Source: Acidimicrobiaceae bacterium
GTDB taxonomy: Bacteria; Actinomycetota; Acidimicrobiia; Acidimicrobiales; MedAcidi-G1
Direction of reading: 5' to 3'
Assembly: GCA_002727895.1 (NCBI GenBank)
Contig: PBUO01000072.1
Location: 1-5,774 of the forward strand
Length of the DNA: 5,774 nt
Position numbers and translations under genes: made by a program. The notes beneath the pieces are model-generated. The model was given only the letters and a program-made list of their open reading frames with translations. It made no database searches and was not told where the DNA came from. This document shows, piece by piece, positions 1 through 5,505 of this stretch (its first letter is position 1; the number at the start of each line of letters is the position of its first letter).

Positions 1-495
1 CTCACCGAGATCTTCCAGGTGCTGCCCGCGCTGCTCTTCGCCATGGTGCTGCTGACCCTCATGGGTCCTTCGTCACGGACCGTGGCGCTGGCCATCGGAC
101 TCGTGTCGTGGCCGGCTGCCGCACGCCTGACCCGGGCCGAATTCCTCTAGATCCGCGAGTTGGAGTACGTCAAGGCCGCCCGAACTATCGGCGCAGGCGA
201 CTTGCGAATCATGCTGCGCACCATCCTTCCGAACGCCATGCCTCCGCTCATTGTGGCGACCGCCCTCACCGTGGGCATCGCCATCCTCTTCGAGGCGGGC
301 ATCAGCTTCCTTGGCCTCGGCGACAACCGGGTCGTGAGTTGGGGCTCAATGATCGGCAAGAACCAGGGCTTCATCCTGGAGGCCTGGTGGACGGTGACCT
401 TCCCCGGCATCGCCATCTTCCTCACCGTGCTCAGCATCTCCATGATGGGCGACGGCCTTCAGGATGCCTTCAATCCGAAGTTGCGGGGACGGTAG
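1..495 (+). pseudogene. DppC/GsiD-like ABC importer permease, 3' part, interrupted by an in-frame TAG
   Basis: This is the C-terminal portion of a binding-protein-dependent transport inner-membrane permease of the dipeptide/oligopeptide/glutathione (DppC, OppC, GsiD) type; its start lies upstream of the window. Frame 1 from base 1 reads as permease (hydrophobic segments LPALLFAMVLLTLMG and VALAIGLVSWPAAA, then RLTRAEFL). It meets TAG at 148-150 and continues without a frame change as IREL, then EYVKAARTIGAG and LRTILPN at 163-234. That stretch is the EAA loop that contacts the ATPases. After it come two more membrane segments, FLGLG, and the family-typical ending GDGLQDAFNPKLRGR, with a true stop at 493-495. 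A product ending at 148 would lack the EAA loop and last helices, so it should not work. A TTG at 160-162 could at most restart a fragment of 111 residues. The two ATPase genes follow 5 bases downstream and look intact. Homology is judged by eye. Sequencing error, a fresh nonsense mutation or readthrough cannot be told apart here. Confidence 0.7.
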
Positions 496-500
496 GACTT

Positions 501-1349
501 ATGGCTCTCCTCACCGTCACCGACATGACGGTCAAGTTCGACGACTTCACTGCCGTCGACTCGGCATCCTTCGCCATCGAAACTGGCAAAACCTTGGCCG
601 TGGTCGGCGAGTCCGGCTCGGGCAAGTCGGTCACCGCCCTGTCCATCATGCGCCTCGTCGAGTTGGGCACCCGCGCCAAGGTCACCTCGGGCAGCATCGA
701 ATTCGAACGCGACGACGGTTCCCGTCTTGACCTGCTCCGCCAAGACGAGGAGACGATGCGTCACATTCGAGGCAACGAGATCTCCATGATCTTCCAGGAG
801 CCCCTGACCAGTCTTAACCCCGTCTACCCGGTAGGTGACCAGGTCGCTGAGGCGGTCCGGATTCACCACGGTGTTGACAAGAAGGCTTCGATGGCCAGAG
901 CCCGAGAGATGTTCGACCTGGTGCGCATCCCCGAGGCCGACAAGCGCATCGGCCAGTACCCGCACGAGATGTCGGGTGGCATGCGACAGAGGGTCATGAT
1001 CGGCATCGCCCTGGCCTGCAATCCCCGCCTGCTCATCGCCGACGAGCCGACCACCGCGCTCGACGTGACCATCCAGGCCCAGATCCTCGGCCTGATCCGA
1101 CAACTCCAGGTCGACACCGGGACCGCCGTGATGCTCATCACCCACGACATGGGCGTGGTGGCCGAGTCGGCCGACCACGTGGTGGTCATGAACCGCTCCA
1201 AGGTGGTCGAGACCGGCGACGTGGACACCATCTTCCACGATCCGAAGGAGTCCTACACCCAGGGCCTGCTGAGCGCCGTGCCCCAACTGGGATCCATGGC
1301 CGGCAAGTCCGAGCCCGAGCCCTTCCACCTCGCCGGGAGCCTGAAGTGA
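501..1349 (+). CDS. Peptide/glutathione ABC importer ATPase, first subunit (DppD/OppD-like; GsiA N-half-like)
   Basis: This cytoplasmic ATPase of 282 residues powers a Dpp/Opp/Gsi-type importer together with the next gene. Visible motifs are Walker A GESGSGKS (residues 36-43), Q-loop Q99, ABC signature MSGGMRQR (157-164), Walker B LLIADEP (177-183) with catalytic E182, D-loop ALD, and H-loop H215. The C-terminal stretch SYTQGLLSAVPQLG is the start of the oligopeptide-transporter C-terminal (oligo_HPY) region. It stops soon afterwards, without the Cys-rich end of full-length DppD/OppD proteins (usually about 320-330 residues). From memory, the SAVPQLGSM ending resembles the middle of fused GsiA, where the N-half ends. 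The frame is open back to 108, but that stretch overlaps the permease in another frame and is not protein-like, so ATG 501 is chosen. AGGA at 494-497 and a G-rich run at 485-492 lie before it. Substrate is inferred only from family: peptide, glutathione or related. Confidence 0.9.
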   Translation: MALLTVTDMTVKFDDFTAVDSASFAIETGKTLAVVGESGSGKSVTALSIMRLVELGTRAKVTSGSIEFERDDGSRLDLLRQDEETMRHIRGNEISMIFQEPLTSLNPVYPVGDQVAEAVRIHHGVDKKASMARAREMFDLVRIPEADKRIGQYPHEMSGGMRQRVMIGIALACNPRLLIADEPTTALDVTIQAQILGLIRQLQVDTGTAVMLITHDMGVVAESADHVVVMNRSKVVETGDVDTIFHDPKESYTQGLLSAVPQLGSMAGKSEPEPFHLAGSLK

Positions 1350-2302
1350 GCACGGAGGCCACGATCTCCCCTGCGGACTCCATGTCCGGTTCCGACGCAG
1401 GCGGTCCGATGCCGCTGGTGCGAGTCGACCGGGTGTCCAAGCAGTTCGCAGCGGACCGCGGGGCCCGGGTTCACGCGGTGGTCAAGGCGTCGCTGGACGT
1501 CCACGCCGGCGAGACTGTGGCCGTGGTCGGCGAGAGCGGCTGCGGCAAGTCGACGCTGGCCAACCTCGTCATGCGCCTCCTGGAGCCTGACGACGGACGG
1601 GTCCTAGTCAAGGGCGTAGACATCGCGCACCTTAAGCGCAAGGCCATGCGCGAGCACCGTCAGACAATGCAGATCATCTTCCAGGACCCCTTCGCCAGCC
1701 TCGACCCCCGGGTCCGGGTCGGGAAGTCGGTGGCCGAGCCGCTGGCCGTACACGGCATCTGCAGGGGCGAGGAGGCCGAGGAACGGGTGGGTCGCCTGTT
1801 CGAGCTGGTGGGCCTCCAGCGCATCATGATGAAGAACTACCCCCACCAGTTCTCCGGCGGCCAGCGCCAGCGGGTGTGCATCGCCCGGGCCCTTGCCCTA
1901 AACCCGGAGCTGGTGATCGCGGATGAGGCCGTGTCGGCCCTCGACGTGTCGGTCCAGGCCCAGGTCATGAACCTGATGCTGGAACTCCAGCAGGAACTCG
2001 GCCTGTCGTACCTGTTCATCAGCCACGACCTGGCCGTGGTGGAACGCATCGCCCACCGGGTGGCCGTCATGTACCTCGGTCAGGTGGTCGAACTGGGCTC
2101 ACGCGAGCAGGTGTTCCGGGATCCCCGGCACTCCTACACCAAGCGGCTACTGAGCGCGGTGCCCATCGCCGACCCCCGGCAGCGCACCGAACGGGCGCTG
2201 CTGACCGGCGAGATCCCCAGCCCGGTGTGGCCAGCCGGCGCTGGCCCCGAGGTGGTCACCCACGTCGAAGTCGAGCCCGGACACCTGGTGGCTGAAGAAT
2301 AG
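1346..2302 (+). CDS. Peptide/glutathione ABC importer ATPase, second subunit (DppF/OppF-like; GsiA C-half-like)
   Basis: This is the second nucleotide-binding subunit (318 residues) of the same importer. It starts at GTG 1346, overlapping the previous stop as GTGA, with GGGAG at 1335-1339 as ribosome binding site; this suggests translational coupling and equal subunit supply. Motifs are Walker A GESGCGKST (62-70), Q-loop Q113 in FQDPFASLDPR, signature FSGGQRQR (169-176), Walker B LVIADEA (189-195) with E194, the D-loop SALDVS, and H-loop H227 in FISHDLAVVERI. The DEA in place of DEP after Walker B is normal for the DppF/GsiA C-half group. The C-terminus has HSYTKRLLSAVPIADP (oligo_HPY start) and ends VEPGHLVAEE, which resembles the GxGHxVA ending of GsiA-type proteins. 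The first ~20 residues are low in hydrophobic content and probably form a flexible leader. Role and partner are well supported; the exact substrate is not. Confidence 0.9.
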   Translation: MSTEATISPADSMSGSDAGGPMPLVRVDRVSKQFAADRGARVHAVVKASLDVHAGETVAVVGESGCGKSTLANLVMRLLEPDDGRVLVKGVDIAHLKRKAMREHRQTMQIIFQDPFASLDPRVRVGKSVAEPLAVHGICRGEEAEERVGRLFELVGLQRIMMKNYPHQFSGGQRQRVCIARALALNPELVIADEAVSALDVSVQAQVMNLMLELQQELGLSYLFISHDLAVVERIAHRVAVMYLGQVVELGSREQVFRDPRHSYTKRLLSAVPIADPRQRTERALLTGEIPSPVWPAGAGPEVVTHVEVEPGHLVAEE

Positions 2303-2336
2303 GGCTGCTGAGGATTAGGGCCTCTACGGAGTAGCC
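2303..2336. terminator. Hairpin between convergent genes, possible bidirectional terminator
   Basis: The gap between the ATPase stop and the convergent PPOX-like gene can fold. GGCTGCT (2303-2309) pairs with AGTAGCC (2330-2336) as 7 base pairs including one G-U. Inside it GAGG (2310-2313) pairs with CCTC (2321-2324), leaving a loop of 7 bases and a bulge of 5 on the 3' side. There is no T-run on either side, so it is not a classic intrinsic terminator. Terminators without a strong U-tract are reported in high-GC actinobacteria. Position between two convergent stops is the main support. Confidence 0.4.
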
Positions 2337-2337
2337 A

Positions 2338-2703
2338 TCAGCAGTGCGCCTCGCCGCCGGGAACGTCCGGGGCGGGGCGGTGGAGCACGCCGGAGTCGTA
2401 GGCCAACACCACCCAGCCGTCGTCGTCCGGGTCGACCGTGCCGGTGGCGTCGACCAGCCAACTGTGGGTGTCGGGGTCCGGCCCCGGGAAGACCAGCGTT
2501 GCAGATCTCCCATCAGGGGCGCCCAGGTTCCGGACAGTGCCTCCTCCCGGGGCGCACATGAACGCGGCGGCGTCCGCGTCCCACAGGACCGCCACGTGAA
2601 CCACCTTGGCCGTCCCGTCGGCCGACGTGGTGACCATAAACGGGTTGCTTCCGTACTCGGCCAGGCGCCCGGGGACGTCGGCAGCGGCCACAGGGATGCT
2701 CAT
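2338..2703 (-). CDS. Small FMN-binding split-barrel (pyridoxamine 5'-phosphate oxidase-like) protein
   Basis: This protein of 121 residues resembles the PPOX-class flavin (FMN or F420) split-barrel family. Features that suggest this are an N-terminal helix (VPGRLAEYG), strand NPFMVTTSADG, strand VVHVAVLWDADAAAFMCAP, then GGGTVRNLGAPDGRSATLVF (residues 53-72), which matches the family's loop before a strand. A later strand carries LVDATGTVD, and a VLHRPAP stretch lies near the C-terminus. The substrate cannot be told; the family includes F420- and FMN-dependent reductases and oxidases and flavin-binding proteins without known activity. ATG at 2703 is preferred because AGGA lies 8 bases upstream on the minus strand. 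An open extension to 2757 (MYLRYSRC...) is not protein-like. The gene is transcribed toward the ABC ATPase and away from the mod operon, with no evident functional link to either. The fold assignment is by eye and moderately sure. Confidence 0.6.
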   Translation of the reverse strand: MSIPVAAADVPGRLAEYGSNPFMVTTSADGTAKVVHVAVLWDADAAAFMCAPGGGTVRNLGAPDGRSATLVFPGPDPDTHSWLVDATGTVDPDDDGWVVLAYDSGVLHRPAPDVPGGEAHC

Positions 2704-2780
2704 GTCCGAGATCCTAGGCAGGCTGCTGGGCCTACATCTCGAGTAGCGCAGATACATGGAATTTGCATAGTTTTCCTTGC
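2704..2780 (+). promoter_or_regulatory. Probable leaderless promoter and candidate operator upstream of the HTH-TOBE gene
   Basis: This divergent intergenic region becomes unusually AT-rich from about 2751. TAGTTT at 2768-2773 fits the actinobacterial -10 pattern TAnnnT and would place transcription start at or next to the ATG at 2781. No purine-rich ribosome binding site precedes that ATG, which agrees with a leaderless mRNA. No convincing -35 is seen. TTGCAT occurs twice as a direct repeat (2763-2768 and 2777-2782), flanking and partly overlapping the -10. GGAA (2758-2761) and TTCC (2773-2776) form a short inverted repeat. These could be operator half-sites for the regulator encoded immediately downstream; this is inference. 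The minus-strand PPOX promoter must also lie here but is not clear. Confidence 0.5.
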
Positions 2781-3194
2781 ATGGACGAGTTCAAGATGGG
2801 TGAAGCAGCGCAACTGCTGGGAATTAGCATCGACACGGTACGTCGCTGGGCCGACGCCGGACGCCTGGCCACCGGGCGCACGGCCGGCGGACACCGCATG
2901 GTGGCCGGCGTGGAGCTGGCCCGCCTGGCCCAGGAGCTGGCCGAAGCGGGACCCGGCGCCGACCCCTCCAGTGGAGGCTCCGGGGCCTCGCTGTCGGCCC
3001 GAAACCGGTTCTCGGGGCTGGTCACCCGGGTGGTGCGCGACGGTGTGATGGCCCAGGTGGAGATCCAGGCCGGACCCCACCGGGTGGTGTCGCTGCTCTC
3101 AGCCGAGGCCGTCGAGGAGCTGGGCCTCGAGCCCGGCGTCCTGGCAGTGGCCGCCGTCAAGGCCACCAACGTCGTCGTCGAACGGCCGCGCTGA
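2781..3194 (+). CDS. MerR/excisionase-type HTH plus TOBE (Mop) molybdate-binding regulator
   Basis: This protein of 137 residues has two parts. Residues 4-47 form a MerR/excisionase-type winged helix-turn-helix: KMGEAAQLLGISIDTVRRWA, then the wing region AGRLATGRTAGGHRMV. A Gly/Ser/Pro linker (about 57-70) follows. Residues 71-135 form a single TOBE/Mop domain, with LSARNRFSGLVTRVVRDGVM, an inner strand, then VEELGLEPGVLAVAAVKATN. TOBE/Mop domains of ModE, ModC and molbindins bind molybdate or tungstate oxyanions, usually as multimers. The likely role is a molybdate-responsive regulator of the modABC genes that follow 33 bases later, doing the job of ModE with a different DNA-binding domain. 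ATG 2781 is chosen because the HTH begins right after it. A TTG at 2763 in frame would overlap the promoter. It could also be partly a molybdate store. Domain calls are confident; the regulatory direction is unknown. Confidence 0.9.
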   Translation: MDEFKMGEAAQLLGISIDTVRRWADAGRLATGRTAGGHRMVAGVELARLAQELAEAGPGADPSSGGSGASLSARNRFSGLVTRVVRDGVMAQVEIQAGPHRVVSLLSAEAVEELGLEPGVLAVAAVKATNVVVERPR

Positions 3195-3227
3195 CCCGCG
3201 CACCCTGGCCCCCACCCGACCCCTTCC
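3195..3227 (+). other. C-rich spacer between the regulator gene and modA
   Basis: The 33-base gap is 22 C, 5 G, 3 A and 3 T by count. It holds no recognisable ribosome binding site for the modA ATG at 3228. C-rich, G-poor RNA is the type of sequence that Rho factor binds, so it might reduce transcription or translation of modA relative to the regulator. That is inference from composition only. Confidence 0.3.
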
Positions 3228-4016
3228 ATGACCCCTGACCGAGACGGCCTGCTCATGCTCGTCCTGTGCATCGCCACCTGCGGCATGGTGCTGTGGCTCA
3301 CGGCGTTCCGGGACGGATCCGGCCCTTCGCCCCTCCGGGTGCTGGTCGCCTCGTCGCTGGTCGACGCGGTCGGGGAGTTGGCCGACCGCTGGACCGTCGA
3401 GGCCGGCCGGGCCGTGGAGGTCGTGCCGGGAGGTTCCAACCACCTGGCCGCCCAGGTCCGCGACGGCGCCCCCGCCGACGCGTTCCTGTCCGCGGACGAA
3501 ACGCTGCTCCATGGGCTACGGGAAGAGTTGGGCGAACTCGGCCACCTCACCGACGATCCGGTCCTCGAGCTGGCCCGGAACCACCTGGTCGTGGCCCGGC
3601 ACGCGTCCGCACCCGAGCGCTCACCCGCGGACCTCCACGACCCCGCCCTGGTGCTGGTGGCCTGCGCGCCGGAAGTCCCCTGCGGGGCGGCCACCGTCGC
3701 CCGCTTCGGGGACCTCCCGGTCGACTCCCTGGAGCCGAGCGCCCGGGCGACGGTGGCCCGCCTGCTGCTCGACGAGGCTGACCTGGGCGTCGTCTACGCC
3801 ACCGACGTGGTGGCCCACCCCGACCTGGTGTCGGCCTGGCCCCAGGAACCGGCCTGCCCGTGCGTCGACTACGCCGCCGCCGCGCTGTCCCCCGACGGGC
3901 GGGCCTTCGTGGACTTCGCCGCCTCCCCCGAGGGCCGAGCGGTGCTGGAAACACACGGTTTCGCCAGCGGAATCCTGGCGGGAGAGGGATCGCCAGCCGG
4001 TGAGCCCCGTCCATGA
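3228..4016 (+). CDS. modA: ModA-like molybdate-binding protein with N-terminal membrane segment
   Basis: This extracytoplasmic solute-binding protein of 262 residues captures molybdate (or tungstate) for ModBC. A hydrophobic segment at about 8-27 acts as signal or anchor. Family landmarks are VLVASSLVDAV (38-48, with the ASS oxyanion-site serines at 42-43), PGGSNHLAAQ (67-76, S70), GAPADAFLSADE (80-91), the N118-HLVV strand, VPCG (150-153), GVVYATD (187-193, Y190) and FVDFAASPEGRAVLETHGF (227-245). These match the ModA ligand-site pattern as I know it. There is no clear lipobox: IATC at 15-18 has Thr before the Cys. Two Cys pairs, C146/C152 and C210/C212, could form disulfides. ATG 3228 has no visible ribosome binding site; an ATG at 3255 would remove the charged N-region. 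The stop overlaps the modB start as ATGA. ModA assignment is strong; molybdate versus tungstate is not settled by sequence. Confidence 0.9.
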   Translation: MTPDRDGLLMLVLCIATCGMVLWLTAFRDGSGPSPLRVLVASSLVDAVGELADRWTVEAGRAVEVVPGGSNHLAAQVRDGAPADAFLSADETLLHGLREELGELGHLTDDPVLELARNHLVVARHASAPERSPADLHDPALVLVACAPEVPCGAATVARFGDLPVDSLEPSARATVARLLLDEADLGVVYATDVVAHPDLVSAWPQEPACPCVDYAAAALSPDGRAFVDFAASPEGRAVLETHGFASGILAGEGSPAGEPRP

Positions 4017-4813
4017 GGCGACAGCGTGCGCCCCGTTCGGTGGTGGCCGTGGCGTGGATGGCCGTGGCCTTCCTGGCCCTGCCACTGGTCGGCCTGCTCC
4101 AGCGGGCCCCGTGGACCGGCCTCGGACGCCTCCTCGGTGACCGGGCGGTCCTCGACGCCCTCCGGGTCTCACTCCTAGTCAGCATGGCCGCCGCCGCCGT
4201 GGTGCTCGTCCTCGGCACCCCGCTGGCCTGGGTGCTGGCCCGGACCGAGGTCTATCTCGGCCACCTCCCGGTGCGCCGGCTCGTCCGCACCCTGGTGCTA
4301 CTACCCATGGTGCTTCCGCCGGTGGTCGGCGGCACGGCCCTGCTGTTCGCCCTGGGCCGGCGCGGCCTGGTCGGCCAGTGGCTGGAGCAGTGGTTCGACC
4401 TGACCCTCCCGTTCACCACCACCGGGGCGATCGTCGCCGCCACGTTCGTGGCCCTCCCCTTCTACGTGGTCACCGTGGAAGGCGCCCTCCACACCATGGG
4501 CGACGACCACGAACGGATGGCCGCCACTCTGGGCGCCGGACCCGTCGCCGTGCTGCGCCGCGTCACCCTCCCCCGCCTGCTCCCGGCCATGGGCGCCGGT
4601 CTGGCCCTGGCCTGGGCCCGGGCTCTCGGCGAGTTCGGAGCCACCATCACCTTCGCCGGCAACCTCCCGGGACGGACCCGCACCCTGCCACTGGCCACAT
4701 TCCAGGCCCTCGAGTCCGACCCCGAGGCGGCTCTGGCCCTCAGCCTCGTCCTGCTGGCCGTGTCGCTCTTGGTACTGGTCCCCACCCGCGAACGTTGGCT
4801 CCCCGCGCGATGA
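4013..4813 (+). CDS. modB: ModB molybdate ABC transporter permease
   Basis: This inner-membrane permease of 266 residues carries molybdate across the membrane. About six hydrophobic segments are visible at roughly 9-29, 51-75, 91-114, 136-156, 190-215 and 239-257. The cytoplasmic EAA loop, which docks on ModC, spans about 158-191 (ALHTMGDDHERMAATLGAG, then LRRVTLPRLLP). ARALGEFGATITFAGNLPGR (202-221) and LPLATFQALE are highly typical of ModB/CysT-type permeases, and ModB is favoured by the flanking ModA and HTH-TOBE genes. Arg-rich start RRQR favours an inside N-terminus. ATG 4013 overlaps the modA stop, with GGTGAG at 3999-4004 as a plausible ribosome binding site. The stop overlaps the modC start as ATGA, so the three transporter genes appear translationally coupled. 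Length is normal to slightly long for ModB (about 220-270). Confidence 0.9.
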   Translation: MRRQRAPRSVVAVAWMAVAFLALPLVGLLQRAPWTGLGRLLGDRAVLDALRVSLLVSMAAAAVVLVLGTPLAWVLARTEVYLGHLPVRRLVRTLVLLPMVLPPVVGGTALLFALGRRGLVGQWLEQWFDLTLPFTTTGAIVAATFVALPFYVVTVEGALHTMGDDHERMAATLGAGPVAVLRRVTLPRLLPAMGAGLALAWARALGEFGATITFAGNLPGRTRTLPLATFQALESDPEAALALSLVLLAVSLLVLVPTRERWLPAR

Positions 4814-5496
4814 CCGGGCCCGCCACCACCCCTCCGGCACTCCACCTGCACGGTCGTCTGGACCTCGGCGACCTGCGCCTCGAAGTCCCGGAGGAGGAAC
4901 CACTGGAGGTGGCGAACGGCGAGTTGGTGGCCGTGGTGGGCCCCAACGGTGCCGGCAAAAGCACGCTACTGCGCCTGGTGGCCGGGCTGGTGGGCCTTGA
5001 TGCCGGACGCCTCGAGCTGGACGGCCGGGTGGTCGACGATGGCACGACGGGTGGCTTCGTGCCCCCGGCGACCCGCCGGGTGGGTTGGGTCCCCCAGGAG
5101 CGGCTGCTGTTCGGCCACCTCACGGTGGCCGACAACGTCGGCTTCAGCCCCCGGGCCACCCCCGAGGTGGTGGCTGACCTGCTGGACCGCCTCGACCTGC
5201 GCGGGCTGGCTGACCGGCGGCCGTCGGCGTGCTCCGGCGGGCAGGCCCAGCGGGTGGCCGTGGCCCGGGCACTGGCCGCCGAGCCCCACGTGCTGCTGCT
5301 CGACGAGCCCTCCACGGCGCTCGACGCCGACTCGCGCCGGCGGATCCACGGGCTCCTCGGGGATCAGGACCCTTCCGGAGGCCGGGGGCGCCCGGCCACC
5401 CTGCTGGTCACCCACGACGCCGACGAGGTGGCCGGCCTGGCCGACCGGGCGGTCGAGCTGTCATCCGGTCGGATCGTGGCCGACGGCCGGCCCTAG
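4810..5496 (+). CDS. modC: ModC-like molybdate ABC transporter ATPase lacking the TOBE domain
   Basis: This ATPase of 228 residues drives molybdate import with ModB. Motifs are Walker A GPNGAGKST (44-52), Q-loop Q96 in VGWVPQERLLFGHLTV, signature CSGGQAQR (141-148), Walker B LLLDEP (162-167) with E166, D-loop STALD (168-172) and H-loop H202 in LLVTHDADEV. The signature has Cys where Leu or Ser is usual; the SGGQ core is intact. Classical ModC, such as the E. coli protein (about 350 residues), carries a C-terminal TOBE regulatory domain. This one ends after the ATPase core (SSGRIVADGRP), so it has no molybdate-sensing tail. The same domain is found in the upstream regulator. The start overlaps the modB stop as ATGA; no strong ribosome binding site is seen, in line with coupling. 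Context makes ModC the best call, since the ATPase core alone does not fix the substrate. Confidence 0.85.
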   Translation: MTGPATTPPALHLHGRLDLGDLRLEVPEEEPLEVANGELVAVVGPNGAGKSTLLRLVAGLVGLDAGRLELDGRVVDDGTTGGFVPPATRRVGWVPQERLLFGHLTVADNVGFSPRATPEVVADLLDRLDLRGLADRRPSACSGGQAQRVAVARALAAEPHVLLLDEPSTALDADSRRRIHGLLGDQDPSGGRGRPATLLVTHDADEVAGLADRAVELSSGRIVADGRP

Positions 5497-5505
5497 GGTC
5501 GCCCC

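Noticed and set aside
131..151. CCCGGG, GAATTC and TCTAGA sites close together, overlapping the in-frame TAG, resembling a cloning-vector polylinker.
   Set aside because: The bases before and after translate as continuous permease sequence with normal family spacing, and order and spacing do not match polylinkers I know. Vector insertion would disrupt the protein. Chance is the simpler explanation, though the TAG lying inside TCTAGA is a reason to check the reads.
108..500. Open frame upstream of the first ATPase that would make it 413 residues.
   Set aside because: The extension is Arg/His/Pro-rich out-of-frame sequence over the permease gene. The ABC domain begins normally at the ATG at 501.
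459..1328. Long minus-strand open frame of 289 codons opposite the first ATPase.
   Set aside because: Its composition (His, Gly, Asp, Val repeats) is that of an antisense shadow of a GC-rich gene, and the plus strand encodes a complete ABC ATPase.
2732..2746. CTAC-N7-GTAG inverted repeat and the CTCGAG palindrome between the divergent genes as an operator.
   Set aside because: Arms are only 4 bases and the two palindromes have different centres. Such short matches are expected by chance.
2763..2780. TTG start giving the HTH-TOBE protein six more residues.
   Set aside because: The HTH begins right after the ATG at 2781, and the extension overlaps the likely -10 element.
2732..3694. Minus-strand open frame of 320 codons across the HTH-TOBE gene and modA.
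   Set aside because: The translation is Ser/Arg/Thr-rich low-complexity shadow sequence. Both plus-strand genes here have recognisable domains.
148..5496. Reassignment of TAG to a sense codon in this genome.
   Set aside because: TAG ends the permease, the second ATPase and modC at positions where family-typical C-termini are complete, so it acts as an ordinary stop.
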